A stretch of DNA of 64,000 nt from Gymnopus androsaceus JB14 (GCA_009733575.1 ML769432.1:186001-250000); one strand, 5' to 3'; positions 42,001 to 54,830 are shown, numbered from the stretch's first letter. Notes: generated from the sequence alone by a model not told the origin. Made by a program: numbers and translations.

Positions 42001-43527
42001 TCCGCTGTCGACGCTTCTTCTCATCCTTTTTTGGATCTATATTCAAATGAACTTCCCTGTGAGCCACTGGCTCAACTTCGACTTGAGCACTGGCCTGAGG
42101 CCCTGGGAGGTACGAAGCCGCGGCATCTTCAATATCTGCTGCGATTTCCTCCAGTTTGGTGCGCATGGCGCTGCTGTTGCCAGCATATTGTGTCGCCGAA
42201 ATCACTTTGCGCTTAATGAGATGCAGCTGTACGAACTTGTTGATGTCTGAACGATTCTGTTGAAGTTGAGCGCCTAGAATATAATATCGGTCAGTCGATC
42301 CGATAAGGTGTCGAAACAAAAAATTACCACTTGTGGATTGAGAACTGCTACTGTCATGGTCATTAACAACTTCAATGCGTTTAGTCGCAACTCCGCCACT
42401 AGTCTTCTTCATCTTACTAGGACCTTCAACAACGTTGTCCTTTATTTTCTTCACGTAGCTCTCAGCCGGTTGATGTGCACTGTTTGCATTTGTCTTCGAT
42501 TGCTTTTGCGGAATAACTATTTCATCATCTTCATCGCTCGAAGATTCGTTAGTCTCTGGGACTACGTCGCTGTGGCGTTCCGACTCCGAGTCGGGTACTA
42601 CTTGCAACTGCTTTCTAGGATTTTTGGAAGGCAACGATTTGGAAGTCTTCAAAGGCTCGATCGTCTGATGTAACATGGAGTTTATGAAGGTGCGACGAGG
42701 ATGTAAAAAAAAGCGCACTTTTTTCGACGAAACTGTAGGTTGTTGGACTAGATGAGACGGCTTCTTGATTGCTTTAGATGATTCGGGGACTGATCCTTTC
42801 GATGGTTCTTTAGTAGCCTGTGCTGCACTGTATGCACATATACCTTCGTAAGATTCAGAGGAAAGAATGGAAGAACGACCCCTCACTTTTTAACGACTTG
42901 AACTGGCGATGATTTTGCGGGCGACTTGGTCTCTGAAACCATCTAATTGAAGCAACGAGGAAAAGTCAGCGGAAAGTCAGCAGGATTTGAAGGGGAAAGA
43001 AAATAAACCTTGACTGGCCGAATTTTTGTGGTTGCTGCCTTTGGTTGTGGCACTAAGTCGTGCTTCAAAGGTTCGAGTGCTTTCGTCTTGTTCAACTTTG
43101 CCAGAAGGGCATCATACAGCACCTCGCTGATGTTCAAGGTATGCATGATCCTCGCCTTCTTTTCAGCAACGGTGCGGGAGCATTTGGATTTAGAAACTTT
43201 GCAAGCCTGACAGCAAGCAATTTCACCCTCTGGTATACAAGGTATGTCCTTACGGATGCAAATAGTGCAAAGCTGTGAGAGCAGAGAATGAATCAGCGCT
43301 GCAATGAAAAAGGGTGTAGAAAGAATGCAAACCGTCTTTTCGTTTTTATTTATCCAGGAACGTCTCTCCTCAAGCGATCCACGCCGACGAGACTGTTCAG
43401 CAAAATTTTTAACGAGGTCAGAAGTAAGAGCAGGAGACGGCATCGAGAGGTTGACACCGTTGTTGAGTGAGTGGTTCGGGAAAAAGCTGTTGTACGATGA
43501 ATGACCGGGGTACGAGAATTTTCCCAT
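41870..43527 (-). CDS. Cys-rich (zinc-cluster-like) nuclear-type protein of unknown function
   Basis: Minus-strand gene with at least six exons. The N-terminal part MGKFSYPGHSSYNSFFPNHS leads to a Cys-rich segment: LCTICIRKDIPC, then GEIACCQACKVSKSKCSR. This resembles fungal binuclear-cluster or related zinc motifs, but the spacing is not a standard Zn2Cys6. After IRPVK it continues MVSETKSPAKSSPVQVVK and a long acidic/serine-rich, lysine-rich disordered region (SSSDEDDEIVIPQ). It ends in a basic tail QNTVVKRIGLGPRKKVA. The composition suggests a DNA- or chromatin-associated protein. No confident family assignment. Its 3' end is part of the palindrome arm and is repeated at 49905-50026. Confidence 0.65.
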
Positions 43528-44196
43528 TAATGAGGTGTATCACATTCTCTGAGCCTGAATTTTCCAAGAAGGGTGTAGTATCACAGTCACATTAGATAAT
43601 TCCGAGCCCGAAAGAAGCACTTACGATCGAAACCTTGACGCATCCTCGTCGGTGGAGATTAGAAATCTCCTCTTTCGTAGCTACTTTCCACCGAATTGTG
43701 GGTTATTCAAATGTAGAACCAAATGAGTATGCCACTCAGGGGTTCATACTTACTGATTAAACGATTCGGACTGTACATATGTCAGAATCCGGGCTCCAAC
43801 GGAAGATGAAGCCTTCATGCGATTGCGATTGCTTCAATGCTTGGGGATTGAGGCGAGCGAGCATGGGCAAACACAGAGGCGCCCGGGAAGCGCCTATAAA
43901 TGATTAGGCGGCAGCGGCTTGAAACTCAGCTTTCCTTTGTACGTTCATCTCAATCTGGTTTTGAAACAGTCTCACAAACATTTCTAAAATATTCCGAACT
44001 TGTTCACCAACGATCGAGTCTCTCTGCAATCCACTCTGTACGCCAATTGCTGACTGGCACCTTCCCTCCATCTACTCTACGCGTCTCTTTCTCGCGTCGT
44101 TTTGTCATTTATAAGGTTATTTCACATTATATAGTGAAATATGGCCACTAATTGAGCGCTTTAGGTCCTCATATTGGTCTTTTGTACCCATTGACT
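43528..44196. other. Divergent intergenic region, Cys-rich gene and CAC2
   Basis: 668 bp between start codons. A TATAAA at 43895-43900 points toward CAC2 but lies about 300 bp from its start codon, so assignment is weak. No other gene was seen. Confidence 0.35.
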
Positions 44197-47100
44197 ATGC
44201 GTTACCGAACGCTCGAAATTCGTTGGCATGATTCTAAGCCTATCGCGTCCTGCGACTTTCAACCAGTCCCATCTTTCAAAAAAGCGCGTCCGCCGGCCCC
44301 AGGGTCTTCTGATATCTCACAGCAGGAATGGACAGAAAGATGGACAGGACAGTCGTACAAACTAGCTACTGGTGGTGAAGACAACCATGTTCGGGTGAGT
44401 GCAATTAATTCATGTATTTTGTGGAAGAACGATTCAGCGGTCGTCTCAGGTTTGGATGGTTCACCCTAATATACGGCCTAGTACAACTAGTGAACCGTCT
44501 GGATCGTCTAGTCAAGCTGCACCAAGACCTCCTCGTGTCGAATATCTCGCTACCCTTAGTAGGCACTCTGCTGCTGTGAATGTTGTAAGATGGAGCCCAA
44601 ATGGTAAGATAACCCCTTGCATACATTCCTCGTCCTTTCCTGACGTTGTTATAGGGGAGTTGATTGCTTCAGCTGGAGATGGTTGGTTCCTTGCAACTGA
44701 TTCATCACAATGACCTGACGTCGAATCCGCTCTAGATGGTATGATCATTATCTGGGCACAGTCCTCTACCCCACAAGCCGCTACCTATGGCAGTGACCTT
44801 ACCCCCGAGGAACTGCTGAATGAAAAAGAGTTTTGGAAAGTTAGAATAATGGTCAGGTACGGCCGATATTTCTCTGCTGATTTGTCACACATAAATGATG
44901 ACTCTTTGGTTAGATGTACAACCATGCAAGTGTACGACCTTGCATGGAGCCCTACGGGAGAGTATATCATTGCTGGCAGTACAGATAATGCTGCTAGAGT
45001 GTTCCAAGCCACCGATGGTAAGATTAAAACTGAGTGGCTTGATTAAAAAGCTAAACCCTTTCAGGCAAATGTATACACGAAATAGCTGATCACACGCATT
45101 TCGTGCAAGGAGTCTCATGGGACCCCTTGAACGAGTTTATCGCCACTCAGTCAAGCGACCGAGCTATGCACGTACACAGGGTTAATCACAACAATCAAGC
45201 TGGTGGGCTGGAATTTCACGCGGTCGGGAAAAACAGCCATATGAACATGAGTCTTGGCTCGCATAAACGTCAAGGGCGAAGTCAGTCGCGAAGGAAGCAC
45301 GGGCGGACTCAAAGTGTCGTTAGTAATACTAGCCACACTGAGGGCGGTCGAGAGCGGGAGAGTAGTCGACCTGCTTTCTTTAGGAGGGAAAGTACCGCCA
45401 GTGATGTGGAGAGCGTGTTTGAGGAATCTGTCTTATTTTCTGCTCCGGCGGGTGCCGAGGGAAGCAAGGATCCCAAGGAGTTCAAAGACCCTACGCCGCT
45501 TTCTGTAAATCTACCCTTGACGCCAACCGCAAGTGTCACAAGCACGCCCGTGCAGGCTTCCTCGGGCTCTTTGTCTTCTCTTCCTGCAATCTCTACTTCT
45601 GGCTCTTTTCCCTCGTCCTCCTCTAACATGTTTCCACCACCAGCCACTCCTATTGAAAAGGAAAAACAACCGTCTTCTAGACGATCATCTTTCAGTGGTG
45701 CATCCAACGCAGGAGGTCCAGCATCCCCTGCTTTCTCGGTCAGCTCGCGCTTTGGACGATCGCCTAGTCCTATGCCGGCTCTTCCAGCCATTCGAACAGC
45801 GTTACCCAGCTATTCTCACGGAAGCTCTAGTCCCTGGAGGACCTCTGATCAGTGGAAAAACATCGGGCTTTACGGTGACGAAAGCTTCACCAACTTCTTC
45901 CGAAGACTATCATTCAGCCCGGATGGGGCTTTACTGGTAACACCCGCAGGTCAATTCGAGGACCCCGAAGTCATCGTGCTACCTACACCTTCGTCAGAGG
46001 AAGGCGGCACCACACCTGCACGAGGTCGGACAGGCAGGCCGGAGGACCCATCCAGTTCTGCAGCGGGCAAGTCAAGTTCCTGCGTTTACATCTATACTCG
46101 AGCCAACTTTGCACGTCCTCCAATCGCCACCCTCCCTGGTCATAAGAAGGCAAGCGTTGCTGTCCGATTCAGTCCGGTACTGGTAGACTTGAGGGATGGT
46201 GTTTCCGGCTCTGAGGGTACACCTGCTAGCGAAGGCGCGCCACCTAAGATGGGTGTACTGGGAAGTGATCTCAACGAGATGAATGTCGATGTCGTTGGAC
46301 CTCTCCCCTCTACGACGACGTTTTCAGATCCTGGAATGGATATGACTGTTTTTTCAAACAGTCAAAAAGAACGTTCTTCTTCCAGTCAGATTATTTCGCC
46401 TAGTCCTCAGCCGGCCGGTATAAGTGATGCAACTGCACGCCCTCCTACACCCGCTGCATCGAAACCTGGTACCCCGATTCCCTATGGGTTACGAACGCCT
46501 GTTTTGAATGCGACCCATGGGACTTCAGGCGCCACCGGATCGATCTTTGCTCTCCCGTATAGGATGCTGTTCGCAGTAGTGACGATGGACGCGGTGGTGA
46601 TATATGATACCCAACAGTCAACACCCGTGTGTATGTTGACCAAGCTTCATTACGATGAATTCACAGACGCGAGCTGGTACGTGAACATTCCCTTGTCATG
46701 TTATCGACAACTGAAAACTAAAAAACCATTCATATCACAATCCAGGTCTCCTGATGGTCAAACACTTATTCTTTCCTCCCGAGATGGATACTGTACCCTT
46801 ATCATTTTCGACGAAATTTTCCCTGCGTATCATACCCAACAACATGCTCTTCAGCTGCAATCCATCGCTCATCACCACTCTGTCCCTATAACCCCTGCCC
46901 CATCATCGGGAGGCCACCACAGCCATGCTCCATCTGCTAGTTCAAGAGCAGGAACACCCTCCGCCACACCGGTTTTCGGCAACATTGGCCTTCCTCCAAT
47001 GCCAATGCCTACTCCATCGCCTGCCCCTGCTTCGGGTTCGCGTAAACAACGAGCCAGTAGCGGCAGTAGCAGCAGCGCCACACCCTCGAACAGCCAGGAT

Positions 47101-47295
47101 ACGGATATGAACACGTTTGTTTTCCCGAGACCGCAGCCTGGTGAGCCGTTGAAGAGGGAGAGGGAGAGGGAAGAGGAGGTAGAGATAGTCGAAGCTAGTG
47201 GAAGTGGTGACGGCGGCAGTACCAGCAAGGCTGCTGAACCTCCCAAGAAGAAACGACGCGTAGCATTGACGAGAGTGGGAGATCTTGGTTCGTAA
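44197..47295 (+). CDS. CAC2: Chromatin assembly factor 1 subunit B (p60 / Cac2)
   Basis: WD40 subunit of CAF-1, which deposits H3-H4 behind replication forks. Start at 44197: MRYRTLEIRWHDSKPIASCDFQPVP, the typical family opening. Blade blocks follow: YKLATGGEDNHVR, VEYLATLSRHSAAVNVVRWSPNG, ELIASAGDDGMIIIW (split by an intron), VYDLAWSPTGEYIIAGSTDNAARVF, HTHFVQGVSWDPLNEFIATQSSDRAM. A long Ser/Pro-rich insertion precedes DESFTNFFRRLSFSPDGALLVTPAG, PYRMLFAVVTMDAVVIYDTQ and SPDGQTLILSSRDGYCTLIIF. The tail carries a nuclear localisation signal (PKKKRRVALTRVG). All introns keep frame, including one at 46679-46745. It is unique in the window and sits in the centre of the palindrome. Confidence 0.92.
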
Positions 47296-47676
47296 TTGCT
47301 TTTCAAAATTCGTGATCTTGGTCTTGGTACCGATAACATATGCTGCTATCTACTGTAACTTTTCGCTTCCTTTTTCAAGATACGCATTTTGCCATTTGCT
47401 TGCTAGCTTTATATGCAGCTCTCTAGTTACTTACTAGTTACTTTTGTATCATATTGAATAATATGCAGCTTCCGTTTTAGTATCGCTGAATGAGGTTTGC
47501 TTTGGCACGTGAGAATTTTAAACTCAAGCGCGTTCTTTTGCACCTTCATCCTCGATCACAACCTTTGGGCGATAGGATTCCTCCCGTACGTGTATAAGTG
47601 TGAAATCCAGATGTAGAGCTAGCTGTATACTGACTTTGCTTTTGTCAAACAGGTCGCGCCGGTTCCGTGAAGCAAA
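47296..47676. other. Intergenic, CAC2 to NUP57
   Basis: 381 bp in a same-strand spacer. No feature is seen beyond AT-rich 3' sequence and an unremarkable 5' leader. Confidence 0.35.
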
Positions 47677-48259
47677 ATGTCTTCAATCTTTGGTGCCTCT
47701 ACCAATGCTCCTACACAGGGCAATAGCCTCTTCGGCTCTACCAACAATAATCCAGCTCCGCAGCAGCAGCCTGCAGGAGGAGGCATTTTCGGCTCTTTTG
47801 GTGCTCAAAACACGAATAATAATAATACAAATCAGCAACCTGGAACGTCCTTATTTGGGAATACGAATACCCAGCAACAACAACAACAGCAGCAGCCTGG
47901 AACATCGCTATTTGGGAATACCAGTACCAATACGCAGCAGCAGCAGCAACCAGGAAACTCTTTGTTCGGTGGAACCAACACCAACACCAACACAAATGCT
48001 GCAGGTTCTGGGACTGGTATGTTTGGGAATGGTGGTTTGTTTGGGAAGCAAGCTCAAGCTCCAACGACGAATATATTTGGTGGTTCAACCAGTGCGTATC
48101 CGAAGACATATGTAATATCATTGTTCTAATCCAAGAAATATATAGATACTCCTGCTGCAACGGGGACGAATCCTTTGTTTGGTTCTACCGCACAACAACC
48201 TGCAGCGGGAGGTGCTGGCGGTGGAAGTAGCTTCTTTGCGACACCTCCTCCTGGAGGCC

Positions 48260-48302
<43 letters not shown>

Positions 48303-49770
48303 GCAGCAGCAGCAACAGCAAAACGCCAACAACCAAGTAAAACCCGGCTTGTTCGGAACCTCAACCACCTCTACTAATCCGCTCTTTGGCGGATCCACTA
48401 ATACAACTAACCCCGTCAACCCAACTGGATCGATGTTTGGCGCTGGTTCCACGAACACGAACATTTTCGGAGGATCATCAGGCCAGACTGGAACCGGGAC
48501 TGGAACGCTGTTTGGCAGCACGAATACTGCTCCTGCCTCTGGGAGCACATTAGGTACAAGCACTTTGTTTGGAGGAAGCGGAGGTTTGGGTACGAGTACC
48601 CTCGGTACCAGTGCTTTAGGCAAGCCATCCGGAGGTTTAGCTTCAAGCACTCTCGTCTCCCAGAATCAGAGTGCGGATGCCCAGGTGCAGTTTGCTCGAT
48701 TACAGGAGAAGATCGAGGGGATTGTCGGGGCTTGGAATGCACAGAATCCGGCGTTGTGTAGATTTCAGGTGAGGAGTCTTGCGTTCTTGTTCTCTTTCTC
48801 TCTCGTGCTGAGATGATAATGATCTAGCACTACTTTTACAACATCGTCGAGCCCGCTCAAGTCAACCTCTATGGTCGTCCTCCAAATGCCGTCAACGAAG
48901 CTCTCTGGCAGAAAGCTATCCGCGAAAATCCTGATCCCACTTGGTATGATTATGCCTTGCAGTCGAACACCTCCCTAATCTTGCCTCTCCTAGTTTGGTA
49001 CCCGTAATCGCCATCGGTTTCGACGACCTTAAAGATCGAGTGGACGCACAAGCCCAACAATCCGCAGGTCACAAAGAAAAACTCCTCGAACTCCAACAAA
49101 AACTAAAAACCCTCTCTACAAATCATTCTACCTTAACAGTCCCTCGACTCCAACGCTATTCCGCTCTCCAAACACAACTGACGCACCGACTGCTGAGACT
49201 TATACAGCATCTGCATTTGTTGATACCCAGTGTACGGAGCTCGGCGATTAGTGAGAGTGAAGAAGCGTTGAGGGGATCGTTGGAGGAGGTGGCTACTGAG
49301 GTTGGGGTTAGTGGTGGCGGTGGTTCAGGCGGAGGAGGAAACTCGAGGTCGGGTGGGGAGGCGTTTGGAAAGGGCAGGTTAAAAAGCAAGCTAGGGGAGC
49401 TTTGGGCTGTTATAGGAGCATTAAAGGCACGAGAGGAGAGTTTGAACGCAACTGTGGGAGGGAGCGCGGAATGGAAGGTGGTTGACGAGGAGAGTTTGGC
49501 TAGGATTGTACAGGTCAGTGGTTTTTCTTTCTTGCCACTTCAGCTGCGTTGTTGATTCTCGATATGTAGATACTAGGGGAGCAGCAAGCTGGTCTGGCCC
49601 ATCTCACAAAAATATTGACCAGGGATCTTAAAGACCTGGCTGTCATTATGGGGACAGCGGGTGGTGCGGGGGAAGATCTGGACGCTGATAGTGTACTTGG
49701 ATCGTCGTCTTTGGGTGGTCGTGGTACTTCGATGAGAGGTAGTACGTTGCGATTGAGTGCGCTAAGATGA
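47677..49770 (+). CDS. NUP57: FG-repeat nucleoporin Nup57/Nup54
   Basis: Central-channel nucleoporin. The N-terminal half is built of FG/GLFG-like repeats (SIFGAS, NSLFGST, TSLFGNT, NSLFGGT, GGLFGKQ, PLFGST, GLFGTS, TLFGSTN) separated by Asn/Gln/Thr-rich linkers. A poly-Gln tract of about 21 residues lies at 48259-48321. The C-terminal half is the conserved helical Nup54 region: QNQSADAQVQFARLQEKIEGIVGAW, FYNIVEPAQVNLYGRPP, LVPVIAIGFDDLKDRVDAQ, then coiled-coil segments LLELQQKLKTLS and KGRLKSKLGELWAVIGALKAREE, ending RGSTLRLSALR. In the family this coiled coil pairs with Nup62/Nsp1 and Nup58/Nup49. A Gly-rich insertion (SGGGGSGGGGNS) interrupts it at about 49310. Confidence 0.9.
48259..48321 (+). 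repeat. CAA/CAG microsatellite (poly-Gln in NUP57)
   Basis: 21 consecutive Gln codons, first mostly CAA then CAG. It is likely length-variable. Confidence 0.9.
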
Positions 49771-49904
49771 CGATTTTTTTATTCAGTTGTAATTCCATCC
49801 GATGGCTTTTTATTTACGGAAGCGTAGTGATGGCCATGTTTCGCGCGATTTTTATCGCAAATTTTTCGAGGTTTGCAACTTGGCAGCTGAACAAGTTACA
49901 CTTG

Positions 49905-50026
49905 CGCTCTGATGATGGATCGAAAAATGAGTATGAGGAAGAGGCTCCCTTGAAGAAACAGAAGATGGGAGCGCAGAATACCGTGGTCAAGAGGATTGGT
50001 CCAGGACCAAGGAAGAAGGTTGCTTG
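49905..50026 (+). pseudogene. 3'-end fragment of the Cys-rich gene
   Basis: Encodes SDDGSKNEYEEEAPLKKQKM and QNTVVKRIGPGPRKKVA-stop, matching the last exon end of the gene at 41870-43527. No upstream exons are present; NUP57 ends 135 bp before it. It marks the inner breakpoint of the palindrome arm. Confidence 0.75.
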
Positions 50027-50227
50027 AAGTGATTTCCGTCTCCCATGATGTTTTCTGTTACTCAAATGCATCAGTGCTGCTGGTTCATTCGTGGACTCAA
50101 CTTCGATGTATTTCGAGAATCGTTATTGTACTTGTCAAATGGTAGTTGTGTACATAAATGTGTGGGTTGCTACAATGTATCGTTCTGTACATACCTTACA
50201 ATCCAACGGTCTACTCGTCTCCGCTCC

Positions 50228-53200
50228 TCACACAGAACCACTTAGGATGTCGTCCTTGGACCCCAGATAGAAGACCGGAATTTCATCCAACGGTGCATCA
50301 ACATTGACCAACTTTCCTCCTGTTCCAAAGTCCTTGTCTGTCCACCTATAGATCGGAAGTTCAGTAATGACAAGCCCGGTTTAGAGGAAGAAGGGGCCCT
50401 CACCAATGCGTCCAGGTAAATCCCTGGCTTTTAGCTTCGTCCGAAAGAATAGGAAGATATACATCCTTTGTTGTAGCGCCAAGTTCTCCGACAGGCGCAA
50501 TAAGCAAACGCGGACCTGATTGCAGGTCAAGTCAAAAATAGCGGCCGAGATAAACGAGAGTGAAGGAGAACTCACCCTGCATGAACTGGTGTATGATAGT
50601 GTAGTCGTTGGTCTTGGTTCCGTTCACGACAAACGGATCTGTTAACGAAAAGTCATAGTAAAGAGGCCGCATTATTGTCTTGCCAGTTTGTTGTAGCATT
50701 TCGAATAGCCTCTTCACATAGGGTTTGAGCTGATACCGTAGTGCAATGTACTATGTATATACACAATGCGTGTCCTGCAATCAGTCTTCAAAAATCTAAC
50801 CGGCAAAAACTGATGAGCACCTTTTTGATTATCACAAAGTTGGCTTCGCCGTACGACCAAGGCTGGAATTCAGAAGAGTTAGTTAATCATGAAGAGCAAT
50901 GATGAGAGTTATTTTCTCCTTACTTCGTTTGGACATGGATTGGCGATGACTTGTCGAGGATCAAGAGGAAGACTGCAAACTCTGTCCCTGCACACTTCGA
51001 TAAGACAAGGTCTCTGGAAATGTACGAAACAGTCACGTACCCATGTACTCGCATCTGAGTACAGAGATATTCAATTGGTAATGATACTCTATCCTGAGCG
51101 ACTCACGTATGGTAAAAATACTCCCATCCCAAGCCATCGAACAAACAGCTCACGGCCCTGTACAGTTTCAGTTATTTTAGTGAGAAAAGCAAACACACTG
51201 AGTCGCACCTCATCGGATTCCACATTCAACCCGTAAAGCCTCCGATATCCAACGTCCACGACGAGATTCCTGATGCCCCCACCGACACTCCCGCCGTAAT
51301 TTGTTGCAGCAAGACGTCGAATGTTGAGTCCGTGTCTCCACTCCAAAGATACGAGCAAAAGCGCTGCCCGCCGACAAAAGTGCTCCGTGTCAGCGACATA
51401 TGCTCGCACTGAGTGCTGATGTCTTTTCCGGTGAGATTACTAAAACCTTCATTGATAGCCTGTTGGTGGAACCACGGATACATCTTTCCCGCAGCTTCTT
51501 GGGTACCAATGAAGTATTGGCTAAATGCACGTGCCCATGGCATTTGAGTGATAGGCTGGCCGTCTTGAAAGCAGGAGTTCGCTTGGTATGTATGCAGGGA
51601 AAGAATGGAAGAACGCACTGTTCTCGAAAGCTTCGCCCAGTGTACCGCCTTGGAATGAGAAACGTTGCAATGAGATCGGTTTACGACTCAAAATGCAAGG
51701 CGCTCACCGTCAGCTTGGTCTATCCAAAAATTGTGGATGCCAGCAGAATAGTAGCTGTCGTTCAGTCTCTTCCCTGGAATAAAATTATTCATTTCAATCC
51801 GGCCAGTGGTGTAAAAGCAAGCTTACAGAGAAACTCCCTTGCAGCAGGGTTCGTAGAGTCAACTACGAAATGCATAAGAGTCTTCACACAAATAAATCAA
51901 GACAAAGGCTCACTTAAACGAGTATACACCCCAGCAAAAGAATCCGAGACCCCAGTACCATCCTTGGTGGTTGCAAGGATGCCTTGCATCTGCGTTGGAA
52001 GGTAGTTGATGGAGAGATCTTCCATACTCGGCCACAAAGACACCATCATCTCCGCTCCAGTCAGAGATTTTACTTTAGCTGCCATTTCTGCGGGGTCTGG
52101 CCAAAATTCCGGATTGAAAGACCTATCGTTCCGGGGTAGAGTCTTACAATGTCAAGAAGTAAGAAAAAATAGATATGACCAACCAGTCTCCTTGGTACTT
52201 CCACGCAAAGAAATCTATATCATGGGTGTGTTTAGGACTAGACGGTGATAAAAGAAAACTCGCGCACCGACAACAATCAAAGATACATTTACCTCCTCGT
52301 CATGGAACCGCTGAGCCAAGTCAAGGATTTGCGTTTGATTGAAGTATCGAAGTTTCGATTGTTGGTATCCCAGGATAAAATCGGGAGGCGTGGGCTGACG
52401 ACCTGTCTGTCATTGATTAGAGGCGCAAATAATAGGTTGAATGAAAGTGTTCTTGTACCTGTAACAGCAGTAAACTGCCTTTGTAAGGCATCGTAATCTC
52501 CAGGAGCAGCGGTAGTACTATTTGCCTCTTTAACGATGCTTGTAGACCATAGACTAACGCGATACATACATGTAATAGTCCACGACGGTAGCCTCACTTG
52601 CTACATGACGCGTACGAAGCGTGCCAAATTCTAGAAAAGGGTAACCGTAAGTAGTATGCACTGATTCAAAATCATGTTGTTCACCTATTCTGCCTTCGCT
52701 GGGCATATTGAAGTATTGTAGGTATCCCTAGGTATGAGATAATATTTGAGTGGGAAGCTGGAGTAAGTAGCCAACACGGACCTTATTCGACATGTACACG
52801 GGAAGTGTGACATGAGAGTTGTAATTTATGAGATCCACAACCTGTCCTTTCTTATTCACAGAGTGGTCCATACAACAAGCTTGCTGACCAGCGCCGTAAA
52901 ACTGCTCATCTGGATCAGAGGCAAAATCGAATTGAGATTGAAAACTCGAGGAACGAAAGTCCTGAGTGTAAAATCTGGGTAAAATAGCCTTTGTGTCGGT
53001 AAACTCTTTCGTGAGTAGAGTTGTGGACCCGTTGGGCTCAACACGAAAGAATGACAATACTCCGAGGGTAATGGAAGCAGTGAGGTTCCCGTTGCGGATA
53101 GTCGCGTTCCCTTGATATGGAACTGTGATGTCGTGCCCAAGACCGTTGTTACCGCCTGGTCCTTCGATAGGAGGGTCAAGAAGGGCAGACCATTCGTTTC

Positions 53201-53447
53201 CTGTGGGGTCTCGCATGATACTCGCTCGAACACGCATTCCGTGGTTTCCGAACGGCTGCTCGAAGAAATCAGCTTCCACAGACATTTTCTCGATGGATCT
53301 CACCTGTATATACACGCGTTCATACCCATTCTGAAGTTTGATACCGGTGGAGTTAGGTTGAAAGTATCCAGAGGCTCCTTGAATCGTACTAGACGCAACG
53401 ATTAAAGCACTGGTAGCTGCGGCGAACGAGATCAAGAGCGGTTGCAT
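50228..53447 (-). CDS. GH31 glycoside hydrolase, secreted, copy B
   Basis: Mirror paralogue of copy A. Signal peptide MQPLLISFAAATSALIVASS, then the same exon series: NSTGIKLQNGYERVYIQ, PFGNHGMRVRASIMRDPTGN, DPDEQFYGAGQQACC, FNPEFWPDPAEM, GAEMMVSLWPSMEDL, HNFWIDQADG (about 51710-51740), RSTFVGGQRFCSYLWSGDT (about 51330), KRLFEMLQQTGKTIMRPLYYDF and DDILSGSV-stop. Both catalytic Asp residues remain. The intron after YIQ is again a stop-free multiple of three, though its sequence differs (VRSIEKMSV against VRFTEQMFM), consistent with non-coding drift. Substitutions such as TDSTFD for TESRFD show moderate divergence from copy A. Copy B appears functional. Confidence 0.84.
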
Positions 53448-53660
53448 TCCTGCTCAAGCTCTCAACTTTCAACAAGTTTACGGTTTAAGAGAGAAAGTTC
53501 AACTGGAAGTTAAGTACTATATTCTGTGCTGTGGTTCGTACTATTACGACATTGAAGTGTTCTCATCGTTCAGAATCTCTCTAGAGCTCCTCAATTCAAT
53601 GCTATGGATGCTACAGAATACTGAATACTAGCCTCATGATCACCACAAGCGATGCCCAAA

Positions 53661-54821
53661 CCTCATGATCTCTTTACGTCGATGTAGACAGAGAGGGCGC
53701 CGGAATCGACCCGGACATGTACAGTATGCCTCCCGGACCGATCACGTAGTTCTCTTTTTAGTACTTCAAAGCTAACACTGCATACTTAGGTACTTTCGTT
53801 TGCAACATTGAGCGCGTATTTTGTATTAAAAAAGACCCGGTCCGGGGTCAGGCACCCATGAATGCCTCCAATGTCCATGAATGAGTATAACTTCATTGAC
53901 GGCTATCGCCGTGATCATGAGTAACTACAGTAGAAGGTTTTTCTTTAAATTTTTGACTTCCTTACTGCAGTCAAAGCCTATGACCTTATTAATCGCCCAT
54001 AACCCATACAATTTTCCCAATTCTAAAGTGATTTTTGGGCCCAAATCCCTCTCTCATACTAACCCATACTCTCTAATGATCCATAGGTTCGAGTGAGGCT
54101 TCAACTGTACTACATAACTATCGGTTCCTGAGGTGTTTCGGTGCATGATTTGACTGGTCCTCCGAATGGGAGTGCCCCAAAAACGCCCTTTCATCGCGCG
54201 GCCGGCCCAAGATGGCGCTAGTTGATCTCCTTCCGAGATAAGCATCTAAGCGCGTACTCTCAGCTCTTATACAATGTCCAGGTTAAGGTTGATTTTTCAT
54301 GTCTCTCGCTCAAGGGTCCTCAAGGGTGGAAATTTGCGTAGTACAATCGTAGAGCTGGATGCTGATTAAACTCGGTCGGGAGCTTCTCAGTGCTAGCTCC
54401 TGCGTACTTGGGAGGATAACAAACATCAGCGCTCCCCGCGGAATTTTGTTCGTACTCAGATCGTACCACGGTCGTACTCATGACAACGAGCCCAACTATG
54501 TCAAACAAGAGTGAGCAGCGTTCCTATCTAAGGACCAGCCATGTATTCGTTCGTTCGTTCGTTCCCACTCACTCACACTCAGTATTAACCTTCAATATCT
54601 GGGTAAGTAAATCTCAAAAATAAATCTGGTGTAGGTTTGATGCTTGATAGAACACGCTAGAAGACGGCGGGAAGTATCGGGAGGCAACGATACAAGAATC
54701 AAGATGATACTGTACATCAGTCTGCCACACACACGATCTAACGTACCTAACTTCTCAGAATTGTTCGTATGACAAAATTCGATTCAATCGCCACTTCGAA
54801 ATATCCATTTTTTTCTAGGCG
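53661..54821. other. Intergenic, no gene recognised
   Basis: Open frames of up to 71 codons lack family resemblance. A TTCG microsatellite lies at 54546-54565, next to an ACTC-rich stretch. Confidence 0.35.
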
Positions 54822-54830
54822 TATATATAA
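54822..54830 (+). promoter_or_regulatory. TATA box of the P450 gene
   Basis: TATATATAA, 77 bp before the P450 start codon. Confidence 0.55.

Larger units (their letters stand above)
49880..53660. repeat. Right arm of large palindrome
   Basis: Reverse-complement counterpart of about 38355-42000. The outer end, near TGATCACCACAAGCGATGCC at 53637-53656, mirrors 38379-38398. Both arms keep the GH31 gene and the same 3' spacer. Confidence 0.75.

Noticed and set aside
45309..45791. 160-codon minus-strand frame in CAC2
   Set aside because: Low-complexity antisense of the Ser/Pro-rich insertion of CAC2.
48126..48650. 174-codon minus-strand frame with poly-Cys/Leu runs in NUP57
   Set aside because: Antisense of the poly-Gln and FG region; composition artefact.
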